This document shows positions 8,170 to 16,025 of a DNA stretch of 34,273 nucleotides, in pieces; positions within the stretch are counted from its first letter, which is position 1; each line of letters begins with the position of its first letter. Origin of the DNA: JAXMAR01 sp046350295 (lineage in GTDB: Bacteria > Planctomycetota > Planctomycetia > Gemmatales > Gemmataceae); NCBI GenBank assembly GCA_046350295.1, contig JAXMAR010000064.1, forward strand, positions 1 to 34,273, written 5' to 3'. The notes under the pieces are model-generated. The model searched no databases, had not been told where the DNA came from, and saw nothing but the letters and a program-made list of their open reading frames with translations. A program made the translations under genes and the position numbers.

Positions 8170-9276
8170 TTACAGCACGTTGACGACGCGTTCCGTCAAG
8201 CCCTTCTCCCCCAGGACGACGTTGAGCTTGGCGTTCGCGGCGATCTTCTCGAGCGCCTCCAGCTCGCGCAGCCGCATGAGCGTCGGGTTCTCCTGCAGCA
8301 GCTTGGCCGTGTTGGCCTGGCTGCGCATCGCCGCCGTCTCCTCGCGCCGCGCGATCAGGTTCGCCTCGGCCGCCTTCTTGGCTTCCGTCACCTTGTTGAA
8401 GAGGTCCTTCATCTCGCCCGGCAGGATAACGTCGCGGATGCCCGCCGTGACCACCTCGACGCCGAACGCCGCTGCCCGCCGCCGAACGCCCTGCTCCAGC
8501 TCGGCGATGACGCCGTCCTTCTCCGTCAGGAGCGCGTCCAGCTCGCGACTGCCGATGACGGCGCGGAGGGCGAGCTGCGTGTCGCGGTAGAGCGCCTGGC
8601 GAAAATCGTCGACGGCGCCCAGCGCCAGCCGCACGTCCGCCACGCGGTAGCTCACCAGCGCATTGAGACGCAGCGTCACCTTGTCGGCCGTCATGATCTC
8701 CTGGCCGGCCACGTCGATGATCAGCTCGCGCGTGTCGATCGGGCAGACGCGGCTGTCGGCCAGGCCCTTCCAGAAGACGTGCCGGCCCGGCGTCAACGTC
8801 TCGGCCAGGACGCCGTCCCGGTACCAGGCGCCGATCTGGCCCGCCGGCACGATGCTCGTCTCCAGCACCCGCTCCGTGAGCGGCGCCTTCAGGATGACCG
8901 GCACGTCCGCGTGCGTGAAGCGGATTGGCCGCGCATCCACGATCTCGACACGGATGGCGCGGAACGCCGTCCAGAAGGCGTGCAGGCCCGGCGGCAGCAC
9001 GTGGCTGAACCGGCCATCGATCCAGACCAGCGCGCGCTCGTAGTCCTTCAGGTCGAGCACCTGCGCGCGGTCGCCCAGGACGCCGGCCTTGACGATGACG
9101 TCGAGCTTCTCATGTACCAGCCACGCCGTGCGCAGCGACATCACATCGACCTGCACCCGGCCGAACGGATCGAAGAACCAGTGCCGGCCCGTCTCGAGCA
9201 GGCCCCGGAACTCGCCGTCGCGGAAGTAGAGGCCGATCTCGTGGTCGTGGATCTTGACGATCTTGAAGAACAGCAT
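8170..9276 (-). CDS. SPFH/band-7 (slipin-like) protein with threefold N-terminal repeat
   Basis: This 368-residue protein starts at the ATG at 9276; the frame is open further upstream but without protein-like content. The C-terminal half (about 185-300) is a band-7/SPFH domain with the usual pattern from TADKVTLRLNALVSYRV to the charged coiled-coil EAKKAAEANLIARREETAAM and a helical tail. The N-terminal half contains three repeats of a unit resembling 'G-x-(Y/W)-x-DG...L-x-PG-x-H-x-FW...V-x-(V/P)', at about 13-50, 79-117 and 147-184. No clear N-terminal membrane span is visible, unlike classical stomatins. SPFH proteins oligomerise at membranes and scaffold microdomains or proteases. A role in envelope organisation is inferred. 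It has its own terminator and stands alone. Confidence 0.85.
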   Translation of the reverse strand: MLFFKIVKIHDHEIGLYFRDGEFRGLLETGRHWFFDPFGRVQVDVMSLRTAWLVHEKLDVIVKAGVLGDRAQVLDLKDYERALVWIDGRFSHVLPPGLHAFWTAFRAIRVEIVDARPIRFTHADVPVILKAPLTERVLETSIVPAGQIGAWYRDGVLAETLTPGRHVFWKGLADSRVCPIDTRELIIDVAGQEIMTADKVTLRLNALVSYRVADVRLALGAVDDFRQALYRDTQLALRAVIGSRELDALLTEKDGVIAELEQGVRRRAAAFGVEVVTAGIRDVILPGEMKDLFNKVTEAKKAAEANLIARREETAAMRSQANTAKLLQENPTLMRLRELEALEKIAANAKLNVVLGEKGLTERVVNVL

Positions 9277-9303
9277 GGGCGTCTCCGTCTCTTTGCGTTG
9301 AGC

Positions 9304-9322
9304 CCCGGTTCGGAGAACCGGG
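9304..9322. repeat. Palindromic repeat, GGTTC/GAACC family, copy 1
   Basis: CCCGGTTC, a three-base loop, then GAACCGGG. It is preceded by AGCC, exactly as in the copy at 18638-18656. It lies 28 bases upstream of the SPFH start codon, so it would be in that gene's leader if transcription starts further out. Confidence 0.7.
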
Positions 9323-9352
9323 ATGTATCGTCGGGTCATGTACCCGTCTCGG

Positions 9353-9367
9353 CGGTTCTGCGAACCG
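9353..9367. repeat. Shorter GGTTC/GAACC palindrome
   Basis: CGGTTC, loop TGC, then GAACCG: a 6-bp version of the unit 31 bases away, probably a degenerate copy of the same family. Confidence 0.5.
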
Positions 9368-9692
9368 GCGCTAAACCGTCGGGGTATCCTCAGAAGGCGA
9401 GACGCTCTCGATCCCACGGAGCCCGACGGAGCGGCGCTTGAGCCGGGGCGGCCGTCCGGGGCGCTGCGACAGCCGAGCGGGGCGCCGTGGGCGTCGGCGC
9501 CTGTGCCGCTCGTGCTGCGGCATGCTTCCGGGGATGCGCCGGCGGTATCCGCGCGCTTCAGGGCCGGGCTGCGTGTTTGCCGCGAAGCGTCTCGGACCGC
9601 CGGCTGGGAAGCCGGCAGGACCCTGAGCGCTTGTTGGCGGATGCCGGAGCGTTCGCCTCCCTCGGGTTGGTACAACGCGGTAATCGCGTCGG

Positions 9693-9710
9693 GCTCGATT
9701 CGCATCGAGC
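9693..9710 (-). terminator. Hairpin directly after the tRNA-like gene
   Basis: GCTCGAT (9693-9699) pairs with ATCGAGC (9704-9710) around a 4-base loop. On the minus strand it begins at the base following the tRNA discriminator position. It could act in 3' processing or termination; there is no clear U-tract. Confidence 0.4.
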
Positions 9711-9784
9711 GGAGTGGTACAGGAGTCGAACCTGCAACTGCCAGAGTCTCAGTCTGGTGCTCTTTCCCGTTGAGCTAACCACGC
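9711..9784 (-). tRNA. tRNA-like gene, anticodon GAG (Leu) on a class I body
   Basis: The minus strand folds as a cloverleaf: acceptor GCGTGGT/ACCACTC with one C2-U71 mismatch, T8-A9, D-stem GCTC/GAGC with GG in the loop, anticodon stem CCAGA/TCTGG with loop CTGAGAC, a five-base variable loop CAGTT, and a T-arm GCAGG-TTCGACT-CCTGT. The anticodon by position is GAG, reading leucine CUC/CUU. Bacterial leucine tRNAs normally have a long variable arm and A73. Here the arm is short and the discriminator is C, so identity is doubtful. CCA is not encoded. It may be an unusual functional tRNA, or a pseudo-tRNA. Confidence 0.7.
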
Positions 9785-10040
9785 ACAGAAGGCCGCCGTC
9801 GTCATAATCCGCTCGCGGAACGCACGCCGCCGACCCGCGATGGGGGCGACGGGCGCCGCCGGCCCGGGCGGTTCCTGTACTGCAAGGAGAGACCCGGCGG
9901 GGCGGTAAGGTTCGCGAGCCGCGTTCCTTGGCTGCACTGGGAGCGGCGCCTGCGGGGCAGCGGCCGCTCGTTCATGGACGACGCGCGCTCCCCATGGTAA
10001 ACTGCCCGCTGCACGTTCGACCCGGTGGGAGCTGCGGTTC

Positions 10041-11015
10041 ATGTCCATCATTCAAACGCGGAACCTGTCCAAGGACTACGGCCGCGTTTGCGCGCTGCGC
10101 GGCGTGTCGCTCCAGGTCGAGCGCGGGGAGATCTACGGTCTCTTGGGCCAGAACGGCGCCGGCAAGACGACACTCGTCAAGATCCTGCTGGGCATCGCAC
10201 GTGGTTGGACAGGCGACGCCCTCTTGCTCGACAGCCCGGCGGGCAGAACGGAGGTGCGCCGCGACGTCGGTTACTTGCCGGAAGACCATCACTTCCCCGA
10301 TTACCACACAGCCTACAGCCTGCTTCATTTTTATGGGCAGCTTTTGGGTCTGCCGCGGCGCGAGCGCAGCCGTCGCGCCGAAGAATACCTGGACCGCGTG
10401 AACCTCGCGCAGCGGATGCACTCCAAGATCCGCACCTATTCGAAGGGGATGAAGCAGCGGCTGGGTATTGCCCAGGCGATCTTCCACGATCCGGCCGTGC
10501 TGTTTCTGGACGAGCCGACGGACGGCGTTGACCCGGTGGGCCGCCGCGTCATCCGCGCCCTGCTCAAGGATCTCAAGGCCGAAGGTAAGACGATCTTCCT
10601 CAACTCGCATCTGTTGAGCGAGGTCGAGCTGGTGTGCGACCGCGTCGCCATCCTCCAGCGCGGCGAGATGATCCGCGAAGGCGACGTCGAGACGCTCACG
10701 CGCCAGCGCGGCGTCTTCGAGATCGGCCTGGCCGAGAAGCAGGAGCTGCCCGAGAGCGAGCTGCGTGAACGCGGCTACCGCGTGCGCCGGATCGAGGACC
10801 TGTGGCGGATCGCCCTGGAGGACGGCCAGTCCGTGGACGCCGTCGTCGATTTGATCCGGGCGCGCGGCCTCAGCCTGCGGCGCCTGGTCGAGACGCGCAA
10901 GACGCTCGAGGAGCTGTTCCTCGAGACCGTGGACGATGCCGAGCCCGGCGTCGACGCCCGGCGCCCGGACCGGCGCGAGGAGCGGGAGCCCCGCAGGACG
11001 GATGCGCCATCATGA
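10041..11015 (+). CDS. ABC transporter ATP-binding protein (ABC-2 exporter type)
   Basis: This 324-residue ATPase carries Walker A GQNGAGKTT (36-44), Q-loop region YLPED, signature YSKGMKQR, Walker B VLFLDEPTDGVDP with its D-loop, and switch-region histidine in NSHLLSE. The C-terminal 90 residues are the extra domain often found on ABC-2 exporter ATPases, plus a charged tail. It should drive the membrane protein encoded next, whose ATG overlaps this stop codon as ATGA (11012-11015), so the two are translationally coupled. A GTGGGAG stretch precedes the ATG. The cargo is not evident; related pairs are often annotated for export of drugs, lipids or polysaccharide. Confidence 0.92.
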   Translation: MSIIQTRNLSKDYGRVCALRGVSLQVERGEIYGLLGQNGAGKTTLVKILLGIARGWTGDALLLDSPAGRTEVRRDVGYLPEDHHFPDYHTAYSLLHFYGQLLGLPRRERSRRAEEYLDRVNLAQRMHSKIRTYSKGMKQRLGIAQAIFHDPAVLFLDEPTDGVDPVGRRVIRALLKDLKAEGKTIFLNSHLLSEVELVCDRVAILQRGEMIREGDVETLTRQRGVFEIGLAEKQELPESELRERGYRVRRIEDLWRIALEDGQSVDAVVDLIRARGLSLRRLVETRKTLEELFLETVDDAEPGVDARRPDRREEREPRRTDAPS

Positions 11016-12358
11016 AATCGCTCGCCATCTTGAAGGACTCGCTGCGCGAGGCCATCGACAACAAGGTCCTCTATGTCCTTGTCGGCTTGTCGCTGCTGGT
11101 TGTGCTCTTCATGCTCACCTGCTCGTTCGAGCCGCTGCCGGCCGAGGAGACGATGCAGCGCGTTTGCGACGGCAAGCTGATGGATTGGGTGGAGATGTTC
11201 GACCCCAGCAAGGCGAAGCGCGGCCGACGCCCCGTGGACGGCGAGCCAAAAAAAGAGGCGGCGCTTGGCGAGTTCCGTGTCCTGGCGGCGGAGCCGAGCG
11301 CGGGGGCGGCGGATTCCCCCACGAGCGCCTACCGGGTCCGTATCGGGCTGCGCGTCGCCGACGAGACGGAAGCGGCACAGGTGCGTCGCGACCCGGATGC
11401 CGCGCTACGGCGGTTGCGCGGCCGATTTACGCTCGCGGAACGTCTCGAGCTCTTCAGGGTCGGCGCGGTGCGCGTGGCGGAGGCGCCGAGGAGGGACGGC
11501 GCCGTGAAGGCGGGGGAGCCGGTCTTCGTCCACTTCGAGATCATGACCGAGCCCACGCCCAACTCGCGGCTGGTGTGGAACCATCAAGTCAGCTTGTTTC
11601 TCGGCGCCGTGCCGGTAGGGGACAGTGCGCCTTTGGGGTTGGTGCTGTTCTTCGCGACGATTCCGGTGCTCTGGTTCGGCTCGCTGGTGGCGATCCTGAC
11701 CGGCGTGATCGTCACCGGCTTTTTCATCCCCAACATGCTGCGCAAGGGCGCCGTCGACCTGCTCCTGGTCAAGCCGATTTCGCGGCCAACGTTGCTCATC
11801 TACAAATACCTGGGCGGGTTGATCTTCATCCTCGTCAATACGTCCATCGCCGTGGGCGGGCTCTGGCTGGCGCTCGGCTTGCGCTCCGGCGTGTGGGCAA
11901 ACTCCTTTCTGCTCATGATCTTCACTTACACTTTTTTCTTCGCCATCCTCTATTCGGTGTCGACGCTGTGCGCGGTCCTGACGCGGAGCGTCATCGCCTC
12001 GATCCTCATCACCTGCGGCGCCTGGTTCCTGTTCTTCATCGTGGGGGCGCTGCACGGCGTGTATGAACAGCAGCGCATGGTGGAGACGATCGACAACGTT
12101 CCGGAAGAAAAGCGCAGCTCCACCGCCCCCTTCTGGAGCGTCGTCCGCGTGCTACATTTCGTCCTGCCGCGGCCCAACGACGTGGAAAACCTCGGCACGC
12201 AGGCGCTCATGGCCCATTTCATCCCGTCCCGGCCCGAGCTGGCGCGGGTACGGGAGCTTTCCTCGATCACCTGGGGCGAAAGCCTCGCCGTTTCGTGCGG
12301 CTTCATCGTCGTCATGCTCGGCTTGGCGTCGTGGCGGTTCGCACGGAAGGACTTCTGA
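11012..12358 (+). CDS. ABC-2 type transporter permease
   Basis: This 448-residue membrane protein starts inside the stop codon of the ATPase gene (ATGA overlap). The first membrane segment is at about 22-38. A large hydrophilic, presumably extracytoplasmic region (about 40-195) follows, and then a cluster of hydrophobic segments from about 205 to 350 and one near the C-terminus (AVSCGFIVVMLGLASWRFA). The segment MLRKGAVDLLLVKPISR before a further helix is typical of ABC-2 permeases. It forms the exporter with the upstream ATPase, probably as a homodimer. The long loop after the first helix could contact cargo or a periplasmic partner (inference). Confidence 0.85.
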   Translation: MKSLAILKDSLREAIDNKVLYVLVGLSLLVVLFMLTCSFEPLPAEETMQRVCDGKLMDWVEMFDPSKAKRGRRPVDGEPKKEAALGEFRVLAAEPSAGAADSPTSAYRVRIGLRVADETEAAQVRRDPDAALRRLRGRFTLAERLELFRVGAVRVAEAPRRDGAVKAGEPVFVHFEIMTEPTPNSRLVWNHQVSLFLGAVPVGDSAPLGLVLFFATIPVLWFGSLVAILTGVIVTGFFIPNMLRKGAVDLLLVKPISRPTLLIYKYLGGLIFILVNTSIAVGGLWLALGLRSGVWANSFLLMIFTYTFFFAILYSVSTLCAVLTRSVIASILITCGAWFLFFIVGALHGVYEQQRMVETIDNVPEEKRSSTAPFWSVVRVLHFVLPRPNDVENLGTQALMAHFIPSRPELARVRELSSITWGESLAVSCGFIVVMLGLASWRFARKDF

Positions 12359-12490
12359 CACGCTTGCGTCCCTTTGGCGCAAGCCTTGCTTCGGCGTTCG
12401 GCATTTAATCACCCTCTTGCCGGCGAATTGATAGGAGCATCCTGCCTGGTAAGATAACTGCATTCCGCTCGGTTTCTCCGGAGCCTGCCG

Positions 12491-13276
12491 ATGCCTTCTC
12501 CCTTCCCGGGTATGGATCCGTTCATCGAGGCTTACGGCCTGTGGGAAGACTTTCACTCGCATCTGATCGAGGGGGTCTACGACGCTCTCGCGGCCCAGGC
12601 GCCCGAACGCTATGTCGTCCGTACGGGGGAACGGACCTACGTGGTGCTCTCCGAGGGCTTGGAGGAGCCACGCCTCTTCAAGCCGGACATCGCCGTGACC
12701 GACCTTGGGGGCCCGGGAACGGCGACCGCCACGAGCGTTGCCGAGGTAACGACGGCCATGGCGCCTGTCGTCATGCACGCGTTCCTGAAGGAAGAGATTC
12801 GCGAGACGTTTGTCGAGATCCGGGACGCTGAAAGGGAAGGGGCGATTGTCGCCTGCATCGAGGCTCTGTCGCCGACGAACAAGCGGCGCGGGGCGGACGG
12901 GCGGGAATATCTCGACAAGCGCCGCGCGTTCTTGAGCGGAGTCGCCAACTTTGTCGAGATTGACTTGCTGCGCGGCGGACACCGGATGCCGATGGTCGAG
13001 CCCTGGCCGGCGTCCCCCTACTATGTATTAGTGGCGCGGCGCGAGAGCGCCCCCGCCTGTCGCGTATGGCGCGCGAACTCCGTGCAACCTTTGCCGCACA
13101 TTCCCGTGCCGCTTTTGCCGTCCGACGGTGATCTGACGCTCGACCTTCAGCCGATTGTCGACAGGATCTACGCGCGGTCGCGCTATTCCCGATCGATCAA
13201 CTACGCCGACGCGCGCGGCCTGAAGCTGCAAGAGGACGAGCAAGAGCTGGTGCGGCAATTCTCGCAGAAATCGTGA
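12491..13276 (+). CDS. DUF4058 family protein
   Basis: This 261-residue protein opens with MPSPFPGMDPFIE, the hallmark of DUF4058, which is common in cyanobacteria and planctomycetes. Further family-like stretches are FVEIRD, the IEALSPTNKRRGADGREYLDKRRAFL segment, and VEIDLLRGGHR. The acidic and lysine residues in the middle recall PD-(D/E)XK-like Uma2 proteins, but I cannot show nuclease activity, and the family's function is unknown. The length fits a full copy. It is preceded by a 132-base gap without a recognisable feature and ends convergently with the kinase gene, 19 bases away. Confidence 0.85.
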   Translation: MPSPFPGMDPFIEAYGLWEDFHSHLIEGVYDALAAQAPERYVVRTGERTYVVLSEGLEEPRLFKPDIAVTDLGGPGTATATSVAEVTTAMAPVVMHAFLKEEIRETFVEIRDAEREGAIVACIEALSPTNKRRGADGREYLDKRRAFLSGVANFVEIDLLRGGHRMPMVEPWPASPYYVLVARRESAPACRVWRANSVQPLPHIPVPLLPSDGDLTLDLQPIVDRIYARSRYSRSINYADARGLKLQEDEQELVRQFSQKS

Positions 13277-13287
13277 ATCCAGGTGGC

Positions 13288-13303
13288 GCGGTTGCCTAAC
13301 CGC
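13288..13303. terminator. Small hairpin between convergent genes
   Basis: GCGGTT (13288-13293), a 4-base loop and AACCGC (13298-13303) lie at the junction of the DUF4058 and kinase genes and overlap the kinase stop codon. The stem is short, so this is a weak call. Confidence 0.3.
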
Positions 13304-15551
13304 CGCGGTCTTGAAACGCCGCCGTCGCGCCGGCCGAAGGCGTGTCTGCCGCCTTCCCCGATGCAGCGCTCCCAGAAGCGACCGTCGCGGCCGCCTCCCG
13401 GTAGGACTGTTCGGCCCACCACGTCGCCGCCGTCGCCGTGGTCCATTCGCCGGCCACGGTGAGCGACTCCAGGTCGCGCAGCAGCGCCCCGGCGTCGCGC
13501 GGCCGCTCCGCCGGTTTCTTGGCCAGGCAGCGCAGCAAGAGCGCCTCGAACTCGGGCGTGATCGCCTGCCCGCTCCGCACGGACGGCGGCTCGGGCGCCT
13601 CCTTGCCATGCTTCATGCAGATCTCGAGCACCGTCTCGCCCGTGAACACCGGCGTCCCCGTCAGCAGGAAATAAGCCACCGCGGCGACCGCGTAAACATC
13701 GGCACGCGCGTCGACGCTATCCGGCTGGTTCACCGCCTCGGGTGACAGGTAAAGCGGCGTCCCCATGATCATCTGCGAGCTGGTGATGTTCGCCTTGTCG
13801 CTACGGTCGAGCGACTTGACCAGTCCGAAATCGAGCACCTTGACGAAGTCATGCATGCCGCCGCGCCGCGTCAGAAAGATGTTGGCCGGCTTGATGTCGC
13901 GGTGCACCAGGCCCGCCGCGTGCGCCTCCGCCAGCGAGCCGCACACCTGCCGCAGGATGAACAGCGCACGCGGCTCGGAAATCGGGCCCGTCCGCTTGAT
14001 CAGGTCGTCCAGGTTCATGCCGTCGAGATACTCCATCGCATAGTAGAAGATGCCGTCGTCGGTGCGGCCATAGTCGTAGACGGCCACGGTGTTGGGATGC
14101 GTCAGCGCGCTGGTGAGCTGTACCTCGCGCTCGAAGCGCGTGACCAGCGCATCCGATACTTTCTCGACATCGAGAAGCTTGACGGCGGTAGGCCGGCGCA
14201 GCATGGCGTGCCGGGCCTTGTAGACCGCCCCCATGCCGCCCGCGCCGATCTTCTCCTCGAGCGTGTACTGCCCGAGCTGCTTGGCCGCGAGCGTCGCCTG
14301 TTGCAACGCCTTCTGTTGCCGTGTCATGTAGATCATCGCCAGGAAGATGCCGACCGCGGCCAGGGCCAGCAGCGCCATCAGGAGCCAGAAGGCGCGGCGG
14401 AGGATATAGACCGGCTGGAACGCCTCGGCCGTGTCGACCTCGGTTCCGATGCCGAAGTCGTACTCTGGCAGCCAGCGCCAGGCGCCGACCGACGGCACGC
14501 CGCGGTAATCCCGGTAGCCGTCGGCGTCGACGCCGTCCTTGCCCTGCACCGCCTCGGCCGCCAGCCGCGTCAGCGGTTGCTCGGCGCGGCGCGCCGTCGG
14601 CCGCTCGCCCGCGACCATGTTCACCTGTGGGTCCCTGATCTCGATGCTCAGGATCGAATGGACGTCCGGCCGATCCACGAGCAGGCCGAGCTGCCGGAGG
14701 TCGTCGTCGAACCGGCTCTGGCTCAGGAGCAGACCGTCCTTGTCGAACGCATACGTCTCGCCGGATTTCCCGAAGCGAACGACCTGCAGGATGCGCGTGA
14801 ACTGATCCTCCGGCCGGATGCGCAGCCCCAGCGCCGCGATCGGCGCTTCCTTCTTGTCGCGCAGCGGGCCGATCGCGAACATCGTCGGCAAGAGAGCGCG
14901 CACTTCCCCCTTCTCGTCGGTCAACAGAAGCGGGCTGCGGAATGGCTTCGACACCACCGTCTCGCCGGCGTTCCCCCTATCGAAGATCTCTTTGCGATAG
15001 CGTTCGAGCGCCTTGCCGACGGCCGCGTCCTGATCGGCGGCGACGACGACGCCGTTCGGCGCGACGACGAAATAGCCGACGTAGCCGCTGAACTGCAGCT
15101 TTCGCTTCAGACGGGCGCGCAACGTCTTCTGGGCCGGCGCCTGGACAAGCCGCTGCTCCGCCGCGTCGGTCCCGTCGCCCAGGGGGAGCAACTCGGCCAC
15201 CAGGGGCGCCAGCTCAGCGTCCTCCGCGAACAACAGCACATTGGTCTTTTGTTCGCCCAGCCAGACACGCACCGCGTTGACGCTCGCATCGACCATCGTG
15301 TTGAGATCGACGGCCCGCTGATCGCGCATCGCGTTATCCACCGCGCGATGGACCCACCAGCCGGCGCCCCCGAACAGGATCGCCGCGATGATCGGCCAGG
15401 CCCAGAGCTGCCCTCTCAAGAACCGGCCGGTCGCCTGAAGCGCCGCGGACCCTCCAAGCCAGCGCGACACGGCGCCGGAGACGCGGCCCACGGCCGAGCG
15501 CGACAGGCGGCCGGCTCCGTGAGATGGACTTTGCTGCGATGGCGCGGTCAT
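13296..15551 (-). CDS. Receptor Ser/Thr protein kinase with extracytoplasmic Cache-like sensor
   Basis: Read from the ATG at 15551 (751 residues), this protein has a first membrane helix at about 50-68. An extracytoplasmic region of about 310 residues follows, with the Cache-like pattern GKSGETYAFDKDGLLLSQSR, then a second helix at about 384-407. The cytoplasmic kinase begins at YTLEEKIGAGGMGAVYKA, with Lys458, Asp552 in HRDIKPAN and Asp574 in DFG, so all key residues are present. A low-complexity tail ends the protein. An in-frame GTG at 15590 would add 13 residues; neither start has a good ribosome site. It should sense a periplasmic ligand and phosphorylate target proteins. It is the last gene of a probable unit with DUF1622, DUF2254 and channel-like genes. 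Confidence 0.93.
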   Translation of the reverse strand: MTAPSQQSPSHGAGRLSRSAVGRVSGAVSRWLGGSAALQATGRFLRGQLWAWPIIAAILFGGAGWWVHRAVDNAMRDQRAVDLNTMVDASVNAVRVWLGEQKTNVLLFAEDAELAPLVAELLPLGDGTDAAEQRLVQAPAQKTLRARLKRKLQFSGYVGYFVVAPNGVVVAADQDAAVGKALERYRKEIFDRGNAGETVVSKPFRSPLLLTDEKGEVRALLPTMFAIGPLRDKKEAPIAALGLRIRPEDQFTRILQVVRFGKSGETYAFDKDGLLLSQSRFDDDLRQLGLLVDRPDVHSILSIEIRDPQVNMVAGERPTARRAEQPLTRLAAEAVQGKDGVDADGYRDYRGVPSVGAWRWLPEYDFGIGTEVDTAEAFQPVYILRRAFWLLMALLALAAVGIFLAMIYMTRQQKALQQATLAAKQLGQYTLEEKIGAGGMGAVYKARHAMLRRPTAVKLLDVEKVSDALVTRFEREVQLTSALTHPNTVAVYDYGRTDDGIFYYAMEYLDGMNLDDLIKRTGPISEPRALFILRQVCGSLAEAHAAGLVHRDIKPANIFLTRRGGMHDFVKVLDFGLVKSLDRSDKANITSSQMIMGTPLYLSPEAVNQPDSVDARADVYAVAAVAYFLLTGTPVFTGETVLEICMKHGKEAPEPPSVRSGQAITPEFEALLLRCLAKKPAERPRDAGALLRDLESLTVAGEWTTATAATWWAEQSYREAAATVASGSAASGKAADTPSAGATAAFQDRGG

Positions 15552-15606
15552 GGTTCGGCTGGTCACATGACTCAAGGTTCCCCGAGTCACTTTATCCGTG
15601 GCAGCG

Positions 15607-15993
15607 TCACTTGCCCGTCCCCTCTTTGCCGCCGCGGCCGCCCCAGGGCCATCGTCCTTCGATCTCGACGACGAGCGACCAGCTCAAAAAGGTCCGGATG
15701 AGCACGAGCAAGCCGAGCACGCCGACGTTTTCCGGAGTCGGTTCCAGGGCGACCGTCCGGACGACATCGCCCGCGACAAGGAACTCCAGGCCGAGGAGGA
15801 GCGTCTTGCCCAGGTCATGCTTGTAGCTCTCATAGGCGCCGGGCGTGTCGAGGCGGAACAGGTAGCGCACCGTGCCGCGCGTGATCACGACGCGGATGAC
15901 GCCCGCAATGATCACGACCGCGCCAAGGATTTCGATGATGAGCGACGTCCATTCGATCACCTCGCGAATGATTCCGATCACGGGTCCTGTCAT
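15607..15993 (-). CDS. DUF1622 family small membrane protein
   Basis: This 128-residue protein has GGAGGGAGGGATC immediately before the ATG at 15993, which fixes that start over an in-frame GTG at 16008. It has an N-terminal hydrophobic segment (about 14-36), an amphipathic middle with YLFRLDTPGAYESYKHDLGK, a second hydrophobic region LLLGLEFLVAGDVVRTV, and a third near VLGLLVLIRTFLSWSLVVEIEGRWP. This is the pattern of the DUF1622 integral membrane family. The role is unknown. It lies 32 bases after the DUF2254 gene and 55 bases before the kinase gene on the same strand. Confidence 0.85.
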   Translation of the reverse strand: MTGPVIGIIREVIEWTSLIIEILGAVVIIAGVIRVVITRGTVRYLFRLDTPGAYESYKHDLGKTLLLGLEFLVAGDVVRTVALEPTPENVGVLGLLVLIRTFLSWSLVVEIEGRWPWGGRGGKEGTGK

Positions 15994-16025
15994 GATCCCT
16001 CCCTCCACGGGCTCCGGTTGTCGCG

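Larger units (their letters stand above)
9277..9710. other. Intergenic region with hairpins, no gene seen
   Basis: These 434 bases separate the SPFH gene from the tRNA-like gene. No convincing protein is read in any frame; the frame continuous with the SPFH gene translates to a low-complexity Arg/Ser-rich string. The stretch holds two GGTTC/GAACC palindromes (9304-9322 and 9353-9367) and a hairpin at 9693-9710. It should also contain the SPFH promoter, which I could not place. Confidence 0.6.

Noticed and set aside
3747..8183. Long open frames on the plus strand opposite the dehydrogenase gene (649 and 791 codons)
   Set aside because: They are antisense shadows of a GC-rich gene: composition is Arg/Leu/Gln-rich with no domain, signal or ribosome site, while the minus-strand frame is a clear multi-domain protein.
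13851..15701. 616-codon plus-strand frame opposite the receptor kinase
   Set aside because: It mirrors a well-supported kinase with all catalytic residues and shows no recognisable protein pattern of its own.
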